Origin: Candidatus Bathyarchaeota archaeon
GTDB lineage: Archaea; Thermoproteota; Bathyarchaeia; Bathyarchaeales; Bathycorpusculaceae
Assembly: GCA_003141855.1 (NCBI GenBank)
Contig: PLNS01000009.1
Location: 14,591 to 65,781, forward strand
Length of the DNA stretch: 51,191 bases
Reading direction: 5' to 3'
Positions 32,810 through 41,249 of this stretch are shown in pieces. A program made the translations under genes and the position numbers. Under the pieces are notes generated by a model, which was given only the letters and a program-made list of their open reading frames with translations, was not told the origin of the DNA and did not search any database. The first letter of the stretch is position 1. Every line of letters starts with the position of its first letter.

Positions 32810-32970
32810 TCCACAACATTTATGTCGCAAAGAAAACCGAGTTTTTTTCTAAACAACAGAAGGCAAACTAACACAGAAAACCAAAGTACCTAAAAGTTAC
32901 TGAAAGTTACCAATTTGTTTTTTCAATAGAACAACCAAAAAAATAAAGAAAAAAAGAAAAAGATGGTGTT

Positions 32971-33252
32971 TTACATTTTGTGTTCTTTGATGTTTGTCGC
33001 TGGCATCGTTAAGGTTTCGTTTACGCCTTCAATTGACCTGATTTTTTCGCCTACAAAGTGAATTGCGTTTTCGTTGCTGTCAGCTTCAAACCACACAGCG
33101 AAATCCCAGCTTCCGAAGACATTGTAAGACGCATTAACTCTTACGCCTTCCATTGGCCGCTCAGAAATAGCGCTCAACGAATTAAAGAAAGTCTCTGTTT
33201 TTGCAGGGTTTAATTTCACTAAAACAAGGTATTTCTGCATGTTTTTTTCCAT
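32971..33252 (-). CDS. stand-alone Lrp/AsnC ligand-binding (RAM) domain protein
   Basis: A protein of 89-93 aa. It starts with YLVLVKLNPAKTETFFNSLSAI, includes ASYNVFGSWDFAVWFEADS and ends IEGVNETLTMPATN, the alpha-beta RAM fold of Lrp regulators without the DNA-binding helix-turn-helix. Such proteins bind amino acids or modulate full-length Lrp proteins. The ATG four codons in (33240) is an equally good start. The target is unknown. The neighbouring genes give no metabolic hint. Confidence 0.8.
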   Translation of the reverse strand: MEKNMQKYLVLVKLNPAKTETFFNSLSAISERPMEGVRVNASYNVFGSWDFAVWFEADSNENAIHFVGEKIRSIEGVNETLTMPATNIKEHKM

Positions 33253-33331
33253 TAAAAATCACTGAGAAATGAATGCAAGAAACGATGCTTAAGGATGTGT
33301 GATTGTGAGGAGTCAACAACAACTAAACGAG

Positions 33332-33616
33332 TTAAGCATTCTGCAATATCGACAGCGCTTCCTTGATTTGCGCCTGGCATGCCCTGCATTTCTCCATGAA
33401 CGCCTCAGATGCCAACGGACCGCAAGTGTCGCAAACTATTCGCGAACAAGCGTCATACGTGAAGCAGCACACTGGATAACGTTCGGATTCTTTGAAAGCG
33501 CCTTTAATGATTGATAGTTGCGCGACGACGTTGTTGGAAGTTTCCTCATCAGGCTCTGCGTCCATGCGTGATAGCTCGTTTAGGACGTTGTCTAAGCGTT
33601 TTTTTAGACTAGTCAT
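33332..33616 (-). CDS. Cys-rich hypothetical protein
   Basis: A 94-aa protein with two predicted helices around a cysteine cluster (YPVCCFTYDACSRIVCDTCGPL … EKCRACQ). The six to seven cysteines could bind zinc or an iron-sulfur cluster. It has no membrane segment. The start ATG is preceded closely by GGGGTAAAGGG. I do not recognise the family. It lies directly downstream of the thioredoxin reductase relic but is separated by 120 bp, so shared function is only a possibility. Confidence 0.6.
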   Translation of the reverse strand: MTSLKKRLDNVLNELSRMDAEPDEETSNNVVAQLSIIKGAFKESERYPVCCFTYDACSRIVCDTCGPLASEAFMEKCRACQAQIKEALSILQNA

Positions 33617-33736
33617 CCCTTTACCCCCTAGCTCATCTGAAGGGATAATGGAACTATTAAAAACTAACCATACAAGAGAAAGAAAAAATCAGGCAAAAAA
33701 CCTTAAAATCGATTATAAACCAGAAACCTCGCTGAG

Positions 33737-34671
33737 CTAGGCAGCGCCTTTTCTAACGTACCCTGAAGCCTTCATCGCCGCCATCGCGCCTTCTCCAGCC
33801 GCCGTAACCACCTGCATCCCGCCGCAGGTGCAATCTCCCGCTGCAAAAACGCCTTCAACGTTTGTCTTCTGCTGCCGATCAACCGTTAAGCAGCCATTAC
33901 GATCCGTATCTATTCCAGCATTCTTTACTATTGCCGTCATGGGCACACCGCCTAAAGAAACAAACACGCCCTTCACCTCTCGTTCCACCTCCCTTTGCGT
34001 TTTGTATTCGAGGATTTTTATGGCTTTGACCACTTGTTCACCTATGATTTTGGTAACTTGATCCTTGATGATTTCCACGTTAGGTCTACTTTGAAGCCTA
34101 ATAAGTAAGGTGCCTTCGATGTCTAACTCCTTTTCATGAGTAACTATCGTAATCTTGCTTGCAACATCAGCTAGAGATAAAGCTTCAATCGCAGCCGCCT
34201 CCCCATTACCAACATAGCTACTGCCTTATTTCGAAAGAAGGTGCCATCACAAACAGCACAATAACTAACGCCTCGACCCAAAAAATCTGTTTCACCGGGA
34301 ACACGAAGTTTGCGTCTTTGCGTTCCAGTGGCAATAATCAAAGTTGACGCTTCATAGTTCTGCTTTCTCGATACTACTTTTTTTATTTCACCCTTCAAGT
34401 CTAAACCGACCACTTCCTCAGAGCTCTTAAACTCTGCATTGAAGCGTGCAGCTTGCTGGATCATCCTGTCAACCAACTCGCTCCCTTTGATGCCTTCTGG
34501 GAAACCGGGGAAATTCTCTATTTTAGGCGCCAACCCTGCTCTGCCGCCGGCAATGCCTGTTTCCAAAACAACGGTTTTTAGTCCAAGCCACGCGGAATAT
34601 ATGGCTGCGGTTAAGCCTGCTGGTCCAGCCCCGATTATTAGAATGTCGCATTTTCGATTTTTCTCACTCAT
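33737..34671 (-). pseudogene. trxB: thioredoxin reductase, interrupted by one frameshift
   Basis: The N-terminal part (34171-34671) has the FAD motif GAGPAGLTAAIYSAWLG, IENFPGFPEGI, IIATGTQRRKLRVPGE and the redox pair CAVCD. After KAVAM the frame is lost at about 34213. Reading on with one extra base gives VGNGEAAAIEALSLADVASK, the NADPH-binding region. The C-terminal part (33737-34078) then ends with VEGVFAAGDCTCGGMQVVTAAGEG. Restored, the protein would be about 311 aa, the family length. A single missing base could be a true mutation or an assembly error; every motif is otherwise intact. Confidence 0.85.
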
Positions 34672-34770
34672 CGGTAAAACCTTCAGAAAATAAGCTGTTA
34701 TCTATAAAATCTCTAGGTGAACTAAAATCTTTTGGATTCAGTCAAAACGGCAAAGAGTAATAAAAAAAAA

Positions 34771-35112
34771 TTATTTTATTTCTTCGTCATCAACATTCAA
34801 AAAGCGCTTTATAGTCGCCATAATTTCCTGCAACCCCTTATCCGTCAAAGGCGGATTATAAGGAATCCTAAGAACATCCCAGCCCTGAGCCGTTAAAAGA
34901 TCAGTGATTTCCTCGTCACGCTCTATTGCCTTGTCTTTTTTATGCACGGGTATGCCGTCTAAGTAAATGATTTTGCGTTTTTCCATCCAGCAAAAATCGG
35001 GAATGGTTGATTTTAGGATGATTGGTTGCTGTGTTATCATGCCGCCGGTTAATCCAGCCATGCTTAATTCTTTAAAAACTTCGATTTCTGCCCTGCTGAC
35101 TTTTGGATGCAT
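34771..35112 (-). CDS. DUF559/Vsr-like endonuclease-fold protein
   Basis: A protein of about 113 aa with the small PD-(D/E)XK layout: a basic HPKVSRAEIEVF start, TIPDFCWMEKRKIIYLDGIPVHKKDKAIERDEEITDLLTAQGWDVLRIPY, and a C-terminal helix. In DUF559 proteins the second strand normally carries Glu (IElDG); here it is Tyr (IYLDG), so nuclease activity is doubtful. I chose the ATG at 35112; a TTG at 35130 would add six residues. It may be a repair-type or regulatory DNA-binding protein. Confidence 0.65.
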   Translation of the reverse strand: MHPKVSRAEIEVFKELSMAGLTGGMITQQPIILKSTIPDFCWMEKRKIIYLDGIPVHKKDKAIERDEEITDLLTAQGWDVLRIPYNPPLTDKGLQEIMATIKRFLNVDDEEIK

Positions 35113-35274
35113 GCGTTCTTTATAACTCAAAGTGGCTCACGAAAGGTAGCATTGCATCTAACCCTTAATAAATTATATACAAGAAACCAACTAAACCATT
35201 AATGAACGCTGTAACAAAAAGTAGGCTTGACGGATCGCCAGTGTTAACCCAAGGCGCGAATCAAAAATAGTGCC

Positions 35275-35466
35275 CTAATCCTTCTTTAGGGGGTAAGCGA
35301 TGCGCGTCATGGTTAACGGCTGACCCGTCAAGCGTGGGTGTACCTCTTGGATGGCTATTTCTCGCAAAATAACAAGTATTCGACGACTATAAATGGCGTT
35401 GTGACTGTGTTCTAGTAGCAACAAGCGTGCGAGTTCCACGTTTAGGGTGGACCTTGAAATTGGCAA
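35275..35466 (-). CDS. possible small hypothetical protein
   Basis: A 63-aa frame with a TTG start, 11 bp after the preceding small membrane protein gene. The sequence (MPISRSTLNVELARLLLLEH…) is predicted helical and then basic. It has no known motif. It could be real through its position in a two-gene operon, but codon-level evidence is weak. The spacer 35131-35274 shows nothing else. Confidence 0.3.
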   Translation of the reverse strand: MPISRSTLNVELARLLLLEHSHNAIYSRRILVILREIAIQEVHPRLTGQPLTMTRIAYPLKKD

Positions 35467-35477
35467 ATGATTGGGAA

Positions 35478-35702
35478 TTAGCGCCTGCTTGCTGGATTAT
35501 GCATTCTTATTTCCTGTTGTTCTTCAAAAATGATGGGCAACAGGGTTACGTTGTCTTTTTCTGCTGGTCTTCTATGTGTTGGTTTTCGGTTGTTGTCTAT
35601 TGAGTACATGAACCAGCCCATGACGCCTATCAAGATGAGTGCTGGGAGAAGCATTATTGTGAGGGCTTTGCTGCGTTTGCGTTTGACTTTTTTGTAAACC
35701 AA
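35478..35702 (-). CDS. small single-pass membrane protein
   Basis: A 74-aa protein with a strongly basic N-terminus (YKKVKRKRSK), one membrane helix (ALTIMLLPALILIGVMGWFMY, about 13-33) and a polar exposed tail. The start is TTG. The basic-then-hydrophobic order fits an N-in, C-out anchor. The family is unknown. It is separated from the Lon-like gene by 120 bp. Confidence 0.55.
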   Translation of the reverse strand: MVYKKVKRKRSKALTIMLLPALILIGVMGWFMYSIDNNRKPTHRRPAEKDNVTLLPIIFEEQQEIRMHNPASRR

Positions 35703-35825
35703 CTTTGGACCCGGTCATCCCTCTGCTGATTGGTAAAATAAGCTTTGATAAGTCAGAATAAGGATTCAAAATCAGCAATTAAAAAAGACAAATAAAGGAA
35801 GAGAAAACTTGGTGAACTAAAGTTA

Positions 35826-38237
35826 TTATTCGACTTTTTTCTGTTGCACCTGCACGCCTGGGTATTCTTTTAGTTTCTCCGCCATCTCCCGTAGCTGCTT
35901 ATCTACCAGGTAATTCACTGTACCTTCCTCATAGGTTCCGTCTGCCCGCCGCTGCCCCGCTTTTGCTCCTGTGAGAACCTCTATGCCTTCGTCGATTGTT
36001 TTAACCGAGTAAACGTTGAATTTCCCAGCTTTAACTGCGTCAACGACTTCTTCTTTAAGCATCAGGTTTTGCACGTTGCTGTCGGGAATCATAACGCCTT
36101 GCTCACCGGTTAATCCTTTGGCTTTGCACACTTCAAAGAAGCCCTCAATCTTCTCGTTTACGCCGCCGATTGCTTGGACTTCTCCTTTCTGGTTAACGGA
36201 GCCTGTGACGGCTAAGTTTTGTTTTATTGGCAGTCCAGAGAGCGAGGAGAGTATGGAGTATAGTTCTGTGCTTGATGCGCTGTCGCCTTCCACGCCTTCG
36301 TAGTTCTGTTCAAAGACCAGTCTTGCTGAGAGGCTCAAGGGTTTGTCTCGTGCGTATTTGTCGTTTATGTAGCCGCTAAGGATTAAGACGCCTTTGGTGT
36401 GGATGGGTCCGCCCATTTTAGCTTCTCTTTCAATGTCCATTACGCCTTCCCTGCCTAAGCCGATGCTGGCGGTGACGCGTGAGGGAATACCAAAAGCAAA
36501 ATCTCCCAACCCCATAACCGACAAACCGTTCACCTGCCCAACCGTCTGATCAACCGTATCAATCAGGAAAAAGCCACGGGTAATCATTTCTTGGATTTTT
36601 TCTTGAATGAGTTTTGAGCGGTAAATCTTTTCTTCTATGGCTTTCTTAACATGGACTCCCGTTATGAACTCCGCGTTTTCTTGTGTCGCGTAATAGTTTG
36701 ATTCGCGAATGATGTCAGCGATGTAGGAAAACTGAGTTGATAGCTTGTACTGGTCTTCTATAATCCTTGAACTATATTCAACCAGTTTTGCTAATCCACT
36801 GCCGTCGAGGTGTTTTAGGCCTTCTTTATCGCAAAGACCGCACACGAAGGCGCCGTATTGTTGTATTTTTTCGTCCGTTCTGGGCATAGTTGTGTCGAAT
36901 TCTGCTTTTATTTTGAAGAGTTCGTGGAAATCTGGGTCTAAGCTGAACATGAGTTGGTATAAGTAGGGAGTGCCGATTAGGATTATTTTTGCTGTCAATG
37001 GGATGGGTTGAGGCTTGAGTGTTTTAACGCTTAGGAATCCGTAGCGTTCTTCGGGTTCTTCTATGGACATTTTTGCGTCTCTGATGTCTCGCTTTAAGCC
37101 GTCGTAGGAGAGTGGGTTTCGCAGTAGGTCTTCGACGGGTACGATTAGGTATCCGCCATTGGCTCTATGGATTGCTCCTGCCCTAATCATGCTGAAGTCA
37201 GTGGTGAGGGCGCCGAATTGGGCTTCTTTCTCTGTTCTGCCAAGCAAGTTGTGGTATGTAGGGTTGGTTTCCATGACTACTGGCGCGCCTGCAGTCTTGG
37301 AGTTGTCGATGACGAGGTTCACCTCGTATTTTTTGTAGGGTTCTTCTTTCATCCAAGGCATAGGAAAGGGAAACTGCTGTTCAGGTTCCCCTCTTCTAAT
37401 GAATTGCTGCAGGTTATCTAAAATTTCGTTCTCTACGTCCTTGAGGAAAGTTGTTACTTCAGGGGTGTCTTTGTATTTCTCCTTGAGGCTTTCCACTTGG
37501 TTTCCCAGTGCATAGAGGGCAACTTCCTTGTTTAGCTTCTTTAGCGCTTCATGGATTTTACGTTCCATGTCGATTAGCTGCCGCATGGTGTTTCTGAATT
37601 CTGTTTCTAACTTTTCCCTTTTCTCATTCAACTTATCCTTTGTTTTTTGGGGCAGAGCCAGCATTTCTTCTTCGCTGAGCGGTTTGCCGTCTAATACTGG
37701 GATGAGTAGTAATCCAATTGGTGTTGTTTGAATCACAAACCCTTCATGTTGGGCTTTGCTGCTCAATTCGTCGATTAACTGTTTGCGCTGGTTTTCTAAA
37801 ACCTTGATTGTGGCTTCCCTTCGAGCTATGTAATCATCACTTTCAAAAGCCTTCGGAAGTGCAGATTTAACATTCTCGATGAAGTTTTTCATTTCTTCGC
37901 GGAATTCTTTGCCCTTTCCCGCTGGCAACTTTATGGCTTTTGGCTCATACTGGTTGCCGAAATTGTTCACATAACACCAGTCAGGTGGAACGGGCTGGGT
38001 TTTAGCTTGGGCTTCAACAAAGTTTTTTACGGCGGTTTTTCTGCCTGTTCCAGGGTAACCAGCCACGTACACGTTGAAGCCGTGGTCTTTTATGCCTAAC
38101 CCGAATTTTAAGGCTCGGACAGCTCTTTCTTGACCGATGATTTCGCTAAGTGGAACCAGGTCCTTGGTTGATTCACAATGCAAAGAATTAGCATCACAAA
38201 CATTCCTTAACTTCTCTACGGGCAATTGATTAACCAA
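35826..38237 (-). CDS. Lon-family ATP-dependent protease (AAA_32 type)
   Basis: An 803-aa protease. The ATPase part has SEIIGQERAVRALKFGLGI and Walker A GYPGTGRKTAV, interrupted by a long coiled-coil insertion at about 110-240, typical of AAA_32 proteins. A C-terminal Lon domain carries the Ser of GDSASS and the Lys of NEKIEGFF as the catalytic dyad, with GLPIKQNLAVTGSVNQKGEVQAIGG before it. It lacks the transmembrane segment of archaeal LonB. The TTG start at 38237 is set by a perfect AGGAGG (38247-38252) nine bases upstream; the frame extends 12 codons further but has no signal. Confidence 0.92.
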   Translation of the reverse strand: MVNQLPVEKLRNVCDANSLHCESTKDLVPLSEIIGQERAVRALKFGLGIKDHGFNVYVAGYPGTGRKTAVKNFVEAQAKTQPVPPDWCYVNNFGNQYEPKAIKLPAGKGKEFREEMKNFIENVKSALPKAFESDDYIARREATIKVLENQRKQLIDELSSKAQHEGFVIQTTPIGLLLIPVLDGKPLSEEEMLALPQKTKDKLNEKREKLETEFRNTMRQLIDMERKIHEALKKLNKEVALYALGNQVESLKEKYKDTPEVTTFLKDVENEILDNLQQFIRRGEPEQQFPFPMPWMKEEPYKKYEVNLVIDNSKTAGAPVVMETNPTYHNLLGRTEKEAQFGALTTDFSMIRAGAIHRANGGYLIVPVEDLLRNPLSYDGLKRDIRDAKMSIEEPEERYGFLSVKTLKPQPIPLTAKIILIGTPYLYQLMFSLDPDFHELFKIKAEFDTTMPRTDEKIQQYGAFVCGLCDKEGLKHLDGSGLAKLVEYSSRIIEDQYKLSTQFSYIADIIRESNYYATQENAEFITGVHVKKAIEEKIYRSKLIQEKIQEMITRGFFLIDTVDQTVGQVNGLSVMGLGDFAFGIPSRVTASIGLGREGVMDIEREAKMGGPIHTKGVLILSGYINDKYARDKPLSLSARLVFEQNYEGVEGDSASSTELYSILSSLSGLPIKQNLAVTGSVNQKGEVQAIGGVNEKIEGFFEVCKAKGLTGEQGVMIPDSNVQNLMLKEEVVDAVKAGKFNVYSVKTIDEGIEVLTGAKAGQRRADGTYEEGTVNYLVDKQLREMAEKLKEYPGVQVQQKKVE

Positions 38238-38349
38238 AACAAAAATCCTCCTATAAAGACTACATGAAAACACACACTTTTAACTTTTAACCCTCTTCGC
38301 CAGTAGGCAACATACTAGATAGCGATAACTTGGGAAAATCAGGGCATTT

Positions 38350-38892
38350 TTATAGTTCTGTGAAGCGTTTTAGGATTTCTTGGTTCCGCGCTTCAGGATG
38401 AAACAGTACCCCGTAGATGTCTTTCTGCTTGTGTTTTATTGCTTGGATACATTTTGAGGATTTGGCAATTGCTTCAAAGTTTTGGCAAGGTCCGACTGAG
38501 TAATTGTGGAGCGCGTAAGCTTCAAAGTCGCCTTGGAACAATGGGTTGTCTTTTAGGGTTGTGATTTCGGTCATTCCGATTTGCAGGCAATTCATCAAGG
38601 GTTCATCGAAGACTAGGCTGATTGTTTGCATGCCTGCGCAAATACCCAGAATATGCTTGTCGCACATTTTAACCCAGTTGAACTTGTCAACCTGCTTTAG
38701 CGTCGCATGGTCTTTTAGCGCTGTTCCTGAGAGCACAATCTTACTGTAACCGTTTAGTCCTGCTGGGTCGAGGTCCAAAAAATGCTTTACCTTGCATTCT
38801 TCAAGCGGTTGGACAACGGAAACGATGGGCAAAACAAACTCGTTAAACGCCAAAGAATCCCGCTTCCAGTTCATGTCCACAACCAGAATCAT
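38350..38892 (-). CDS. class I glutamine amidotransferase
   Basis: A 180-aa GATase1 domain with a complete triad: the nucleophile in LGICAGMQTI and His-Glu in LFHPEARN. It releases ammonia from glutamine for a partner enzyme. The start overlaps the stop of the diphthine-ammonia-ligase-like gene as ATGA, so both are made together. No other synthetase is adjacent, which makes that ATP-pyrophosphatase the natural ammonia acceptor. It is a stand-alone domain, shorter than GuaA or CarA. Its coupling to diphthamide synthesis is inference. Confidence 0.85.
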   Translation of the reverse strand: MILVVDMNWKRDSLAFNEFVLPIVSVVQPLEECKVKHFLDLDPAGLNGYSKIVLSGTALKDHATLKQVDKFNWVKMCDKHILGICAGMQTISLVFDEPLMNCLQIGMTEITTLKDNPLFQGDFEAYALHNYSVGPCQNFEAIAKSSKCIQAIKHKQKDIYGVLFHPEARNQEILKRFTEL

Positions 38893-39569
38893 TTCGTAAC
38901 CAACCGAGCCTGCTTAATTATGAAAACTCCACAGTTCCCTTTCGCCTCAACCGCGTAATCGAGGATTTCAATTTTCTGCTTAAACATGGGGGCATCCAAA
39001 ACTGTCGTCTCAATCTCTCCCCCCTCCCCTGATGGACTTATGCCAAACTTGCTTTGAAGCTCCACCAATCGGGCTATCACCTGTGGGCCTATTTGTTTTC
39101 CAAGCCACTTCTCGTCAAGCGGGTAAGCAAAAACGCCTGAAATTATTACTTTGAACTGTCTGTCAACAAGCGTTTCTAACAGCGCTTTTTGGTCATGCTT
39201 CCACAAGGGGTTAAAGCACCAGACATCAAGGCGGTTGCAGATGCGCTGAACCCGCGACGCTTGATAAACCGACTCCACCGCACCCGTAACTATGCCGTCG
39301 ATTTGGAATTTGCTTTTTGCCTCCGCGATTGCCCTCTCCAAATCGGCAAGCTCCTCTTCCTTTCGCCCCTCCGTAACCACCGAAACCAGCGGCAACCCCA
39401 AAGCTTCCGCCTGAAGCGCCGTCACGTCGATGTTTGGGGTGTGAAACATGTAGCTTTCCTTGTTCTTAGAAACCACAGTGATTAGGCAGGCTACTCCTTC
39501 TTTCTCTTTAGCCAAGTGTAGGGCAAGGGTTGAGTCTTTGCCTCCTGAGAATAAAACTCCCAATCGCAT
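38889..39569 (-). CDS. diphthine-ammonia ligase-like protein (Dph6 family)
   Basis: A 226-aa adenine-nucleotide alpha-hydrolase superfamily enzyme with the PP-loop FSGGKDSTLALHLAKE at the N-terminus and the Dph6 signatures GIVTGAVESVYQASRVQRIC, FNPLWKHDQKALLETL and SGEGGEIETTVLDAPMF. Dph6 amidates diphthine on aEF2 with ATP and ammonia, completing diphthamide. The length is normal for the single-domain archaeal form. It overlaps a glutamine amidotransferase gene by 4 bp. Related paralogues of unknown substrate exist, so the exact reaction is not certain. Confidence 0.85.
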   Translation of the reverse strand: MRLGVLFSGGKDSTLALHLAKEKEGVACLITVVSKNKESYMFHTPNIDVTALQAEALGLPLVSVVTEGRKEEELADLERAIAEAKSKFQIDGIVTGAVESVYQASRVQRICNRLDVWCFNPLWKHDQKALLETLVDRQFKVIISGVFAYPLDEKWLGKQIGPQVIARLVELQSKFGISPSGEGGEIETTVLDAPMFKQKIEILDYAVEAKGNCGVFIIKQARLVTK

Positions 39570-39623
39570 GGCTACTTTAAAGAATAAGGGTGGTTTATAT
39601 GCCTGCTTGAAACAGGCTTTTGC

Positions 39624-40808
39624 TTAAACATTAACGTTGCAGATATTCGGGATAGCTTTGAGTTTGTTTATGATGCCGGGGTTGACTTTTTTGTGTAGAA
39701 CATAAACTGAGATGGCATAGCCGCTTTTTCCGATTTGCCGCGAATAGTTTGCGCGTATGTTGATGTCGCAGTCAGCTAAGACTTTATCGATGTTGGCGAA
39801 CACGCCTGGAACATCTCTGTGGTGGATGAACAGGGTGTAAACGGGTTTTTCCTCAACTTCGATGTTTTCACCCGCGTTAACCGCGTTTGTAAAGTCTCCG
39901 CCTAAGAGGTAGCCTGAGACGACGCGGGCAATCTCGGTTGAAGTTTCTCTTTGAGCTTCGGCTGTTGACGCGCCAAGGTGGCTGCTCATGACTACGTTGT
40001 CGAGTTCTTTGAGTTTGCTCTTGAATTCTGTGCCTTCCGCTTTTGGCTCGTCAGGATAGACGTCTAGTGCTGTGCCCGCGATTTTTCCCTCTTTAAGCGC
40101 TTTGTATAAGGCTTGTTCGTCAACGTTGCTGCCTCTTGAAGTGTTAATGATGTAGGCGGTTTTCTTCATTTGGCAGAGTTCTTTTTCGCCTATGATTACG
40201 TCTTTGCCGCCCGTGTGGATGCTGATGTAGTCGGCTTTTGCGAGAACTTCCTCTTTAGACACAAATTTTATTCCCGATTCAAAGCAGGGTTTGATGTCGT
40301 AGCCGATGACTTCCATGTCAAAGCCGCGTTTAACTATCTGAGCAACTTTTTGCCCGATTCTACCGCAACCAAAGAGACCCAAAGTTTTGTAGGCAAGCTC
40401 GGTGCCTTTGAGTTTGTCTTTTTTCCACACGCCATTTTTTAGTGAGCTGTGGGCTTGGGGAGTGTTTCTTGAGATGCTTAGCATTAAACCAATGGTTAAT
40501 TCTGCCACTGCGTTGGTGCTTCCGTAAGGCGCAGATTTTACAACGATGCCGTTTTCTGAAGCAGCAACAACGTCTATGTTGTCGTAGCCGACGCCTGCAC
40601 GACCAACAATTTTGAGTTTACCTTTGGCACCCGCTTCCAAAACCTCACGCGTAACTTTAGTGGCGCTTCTAACGACTAACGCATCAAACTGGCCAATCTC
40701 TGACACAAGAGCGTTTAGGTCTCTTTTTTTTGTGTCTGTTTCTATGCCAGCTTCTTGGAAGAGTTTTAAGCCTTCCTTCTCTAAACCGTCGTTTAACAGT
40801 ACCTTCAT
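39624..40808 (-). CDS. serA: D-3-phosphoglycerate dehydrogenase with ACT domain
   Basis: A 394-aa dehydrogenase that opens serine synthesis. It has VVRSATKVTREVLEAG, AGVGYDNIDV, the NAD loop GLFGCGRIGQKVAQ, INTSRGSNVDEQALYKAL and SSHLGASTAEAQ with the catalytic His. A C-terminal ACT domain (YTLFIHHRDVPGVFANIDKVLADCDINI) probably gives serine feedback. It lacks the longer intervening domain of 520-aa enzymes. glyA lies 440 bp upstream on the same strand, so serine and glycine synthesis are neighbours. Confidence 0.94.
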   Translation of the reverse strand: MKVLLNDGLEKEGLKLFQEAGIETDTKKRDLNALVSEIGQFDALVVRSATKVTREVLEAGAKGKLKIVGRAGVGYDNIDVVAASENGIVVKSAPYGSTNAVAELTIGLMLSISRNTPQAHSSLKNGVWKKDKLKGTELAYKTLGLFGCGRIGQKVAQIVKRGFDMEVIGYDIKPCFESGIKFVSKEEVLAKADYISIHTGGKDVIIGEKELCQMKKTAYIINTSRGSNVDEQALYKALKEGKIAGTALDVYPDEPKAEGTEFKSKLKELDNVVMSSHLGASTAEAQRETSTEIARVVSGYLLGGDFTNAVNAGENIEVEEKPVYTLFIHHRDVPGVFANIDKVLADCDINIRANYSRQIGKSGYAISVYVLHKKVNPGIINKLKAIPNICNVNV

Positions 40809-40890
40809 GCCAAGGGTCTCCAGTAAAGGTTAATTGAAAAGTTGATTGTTGTTGTGGATAATAAAGTTCTCTGAAAGAATGCTCTGTTGC

Positions 40891-41178
40891 TTATGTTTTG
40901 GATTTAATTTTGGGGATTTTTTTGGTTTTCCTGATTCTGGTGGACGTTACGTTAAAGGTTGATTTCACGTGGCAGTAGGGGCATTTTAGTTTTCTGTTGT
41001 TTCGATATAGCAATGACGTGAAGGTTGCTCCTGGAATCCAATGAAAATTAAAGATTTTTTTGCAGTTCGGGCAAGTAAGCCTCGACGTGTAATGTGGACC
41101 GTACCTTGGGAGTAATAAGAAAATTATCACGAAGCCTATGACGACAATTGGGTAGAGAATGTAGAGGATGTCTACCAT
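40891..41178 (-). CDS. membrane-anchored zinc-ribbon protein
   Basis: A 95-aa protein with one N-terminal membrane helix (about residues 4-24). A cytoplasmic zinc ribbon follows, with CPNC and CPYC knuckles 29 residues apart, and a very basic tail ends in KIPKIKSKT. The function is unknown; the basic tail could contact nucleic acid or lipid head groups. It is a single gene between serA and glyA. Confidence 0.7.
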   Translation of the reverse strand: MVDILYILYPIVVIGFVIIFLLLPRYGPHYTSRLTCPNCKKIFNFHWIPGATFTSLLYRNNRKLKCPYCHVKSTFNVTSTRIRKTKKIPKIKSKT

Positions 41179-41249
41179 GAGTTTTCTTGTCCTAAAAGTA
41201 AAATTGGGGTTAATTAATGTTTAGGGGCTTTTTTGAAAGGAAAGGAGGT

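Noticed and set aside
32549-32830. 93-aa leftward ORF containing GDLNPRGP
   Set aside because: It is antisense to the tRNA-Ser; this peptide is a well-known false translation of tRNA T-arms.
35572-35778. 68-aa leftward ORF overlapping the small membrane protein
   Set aside because: It is out of frame with a convincing helix-anchor protein; the translation is Ser/Gln/Thr rich and unstructured.
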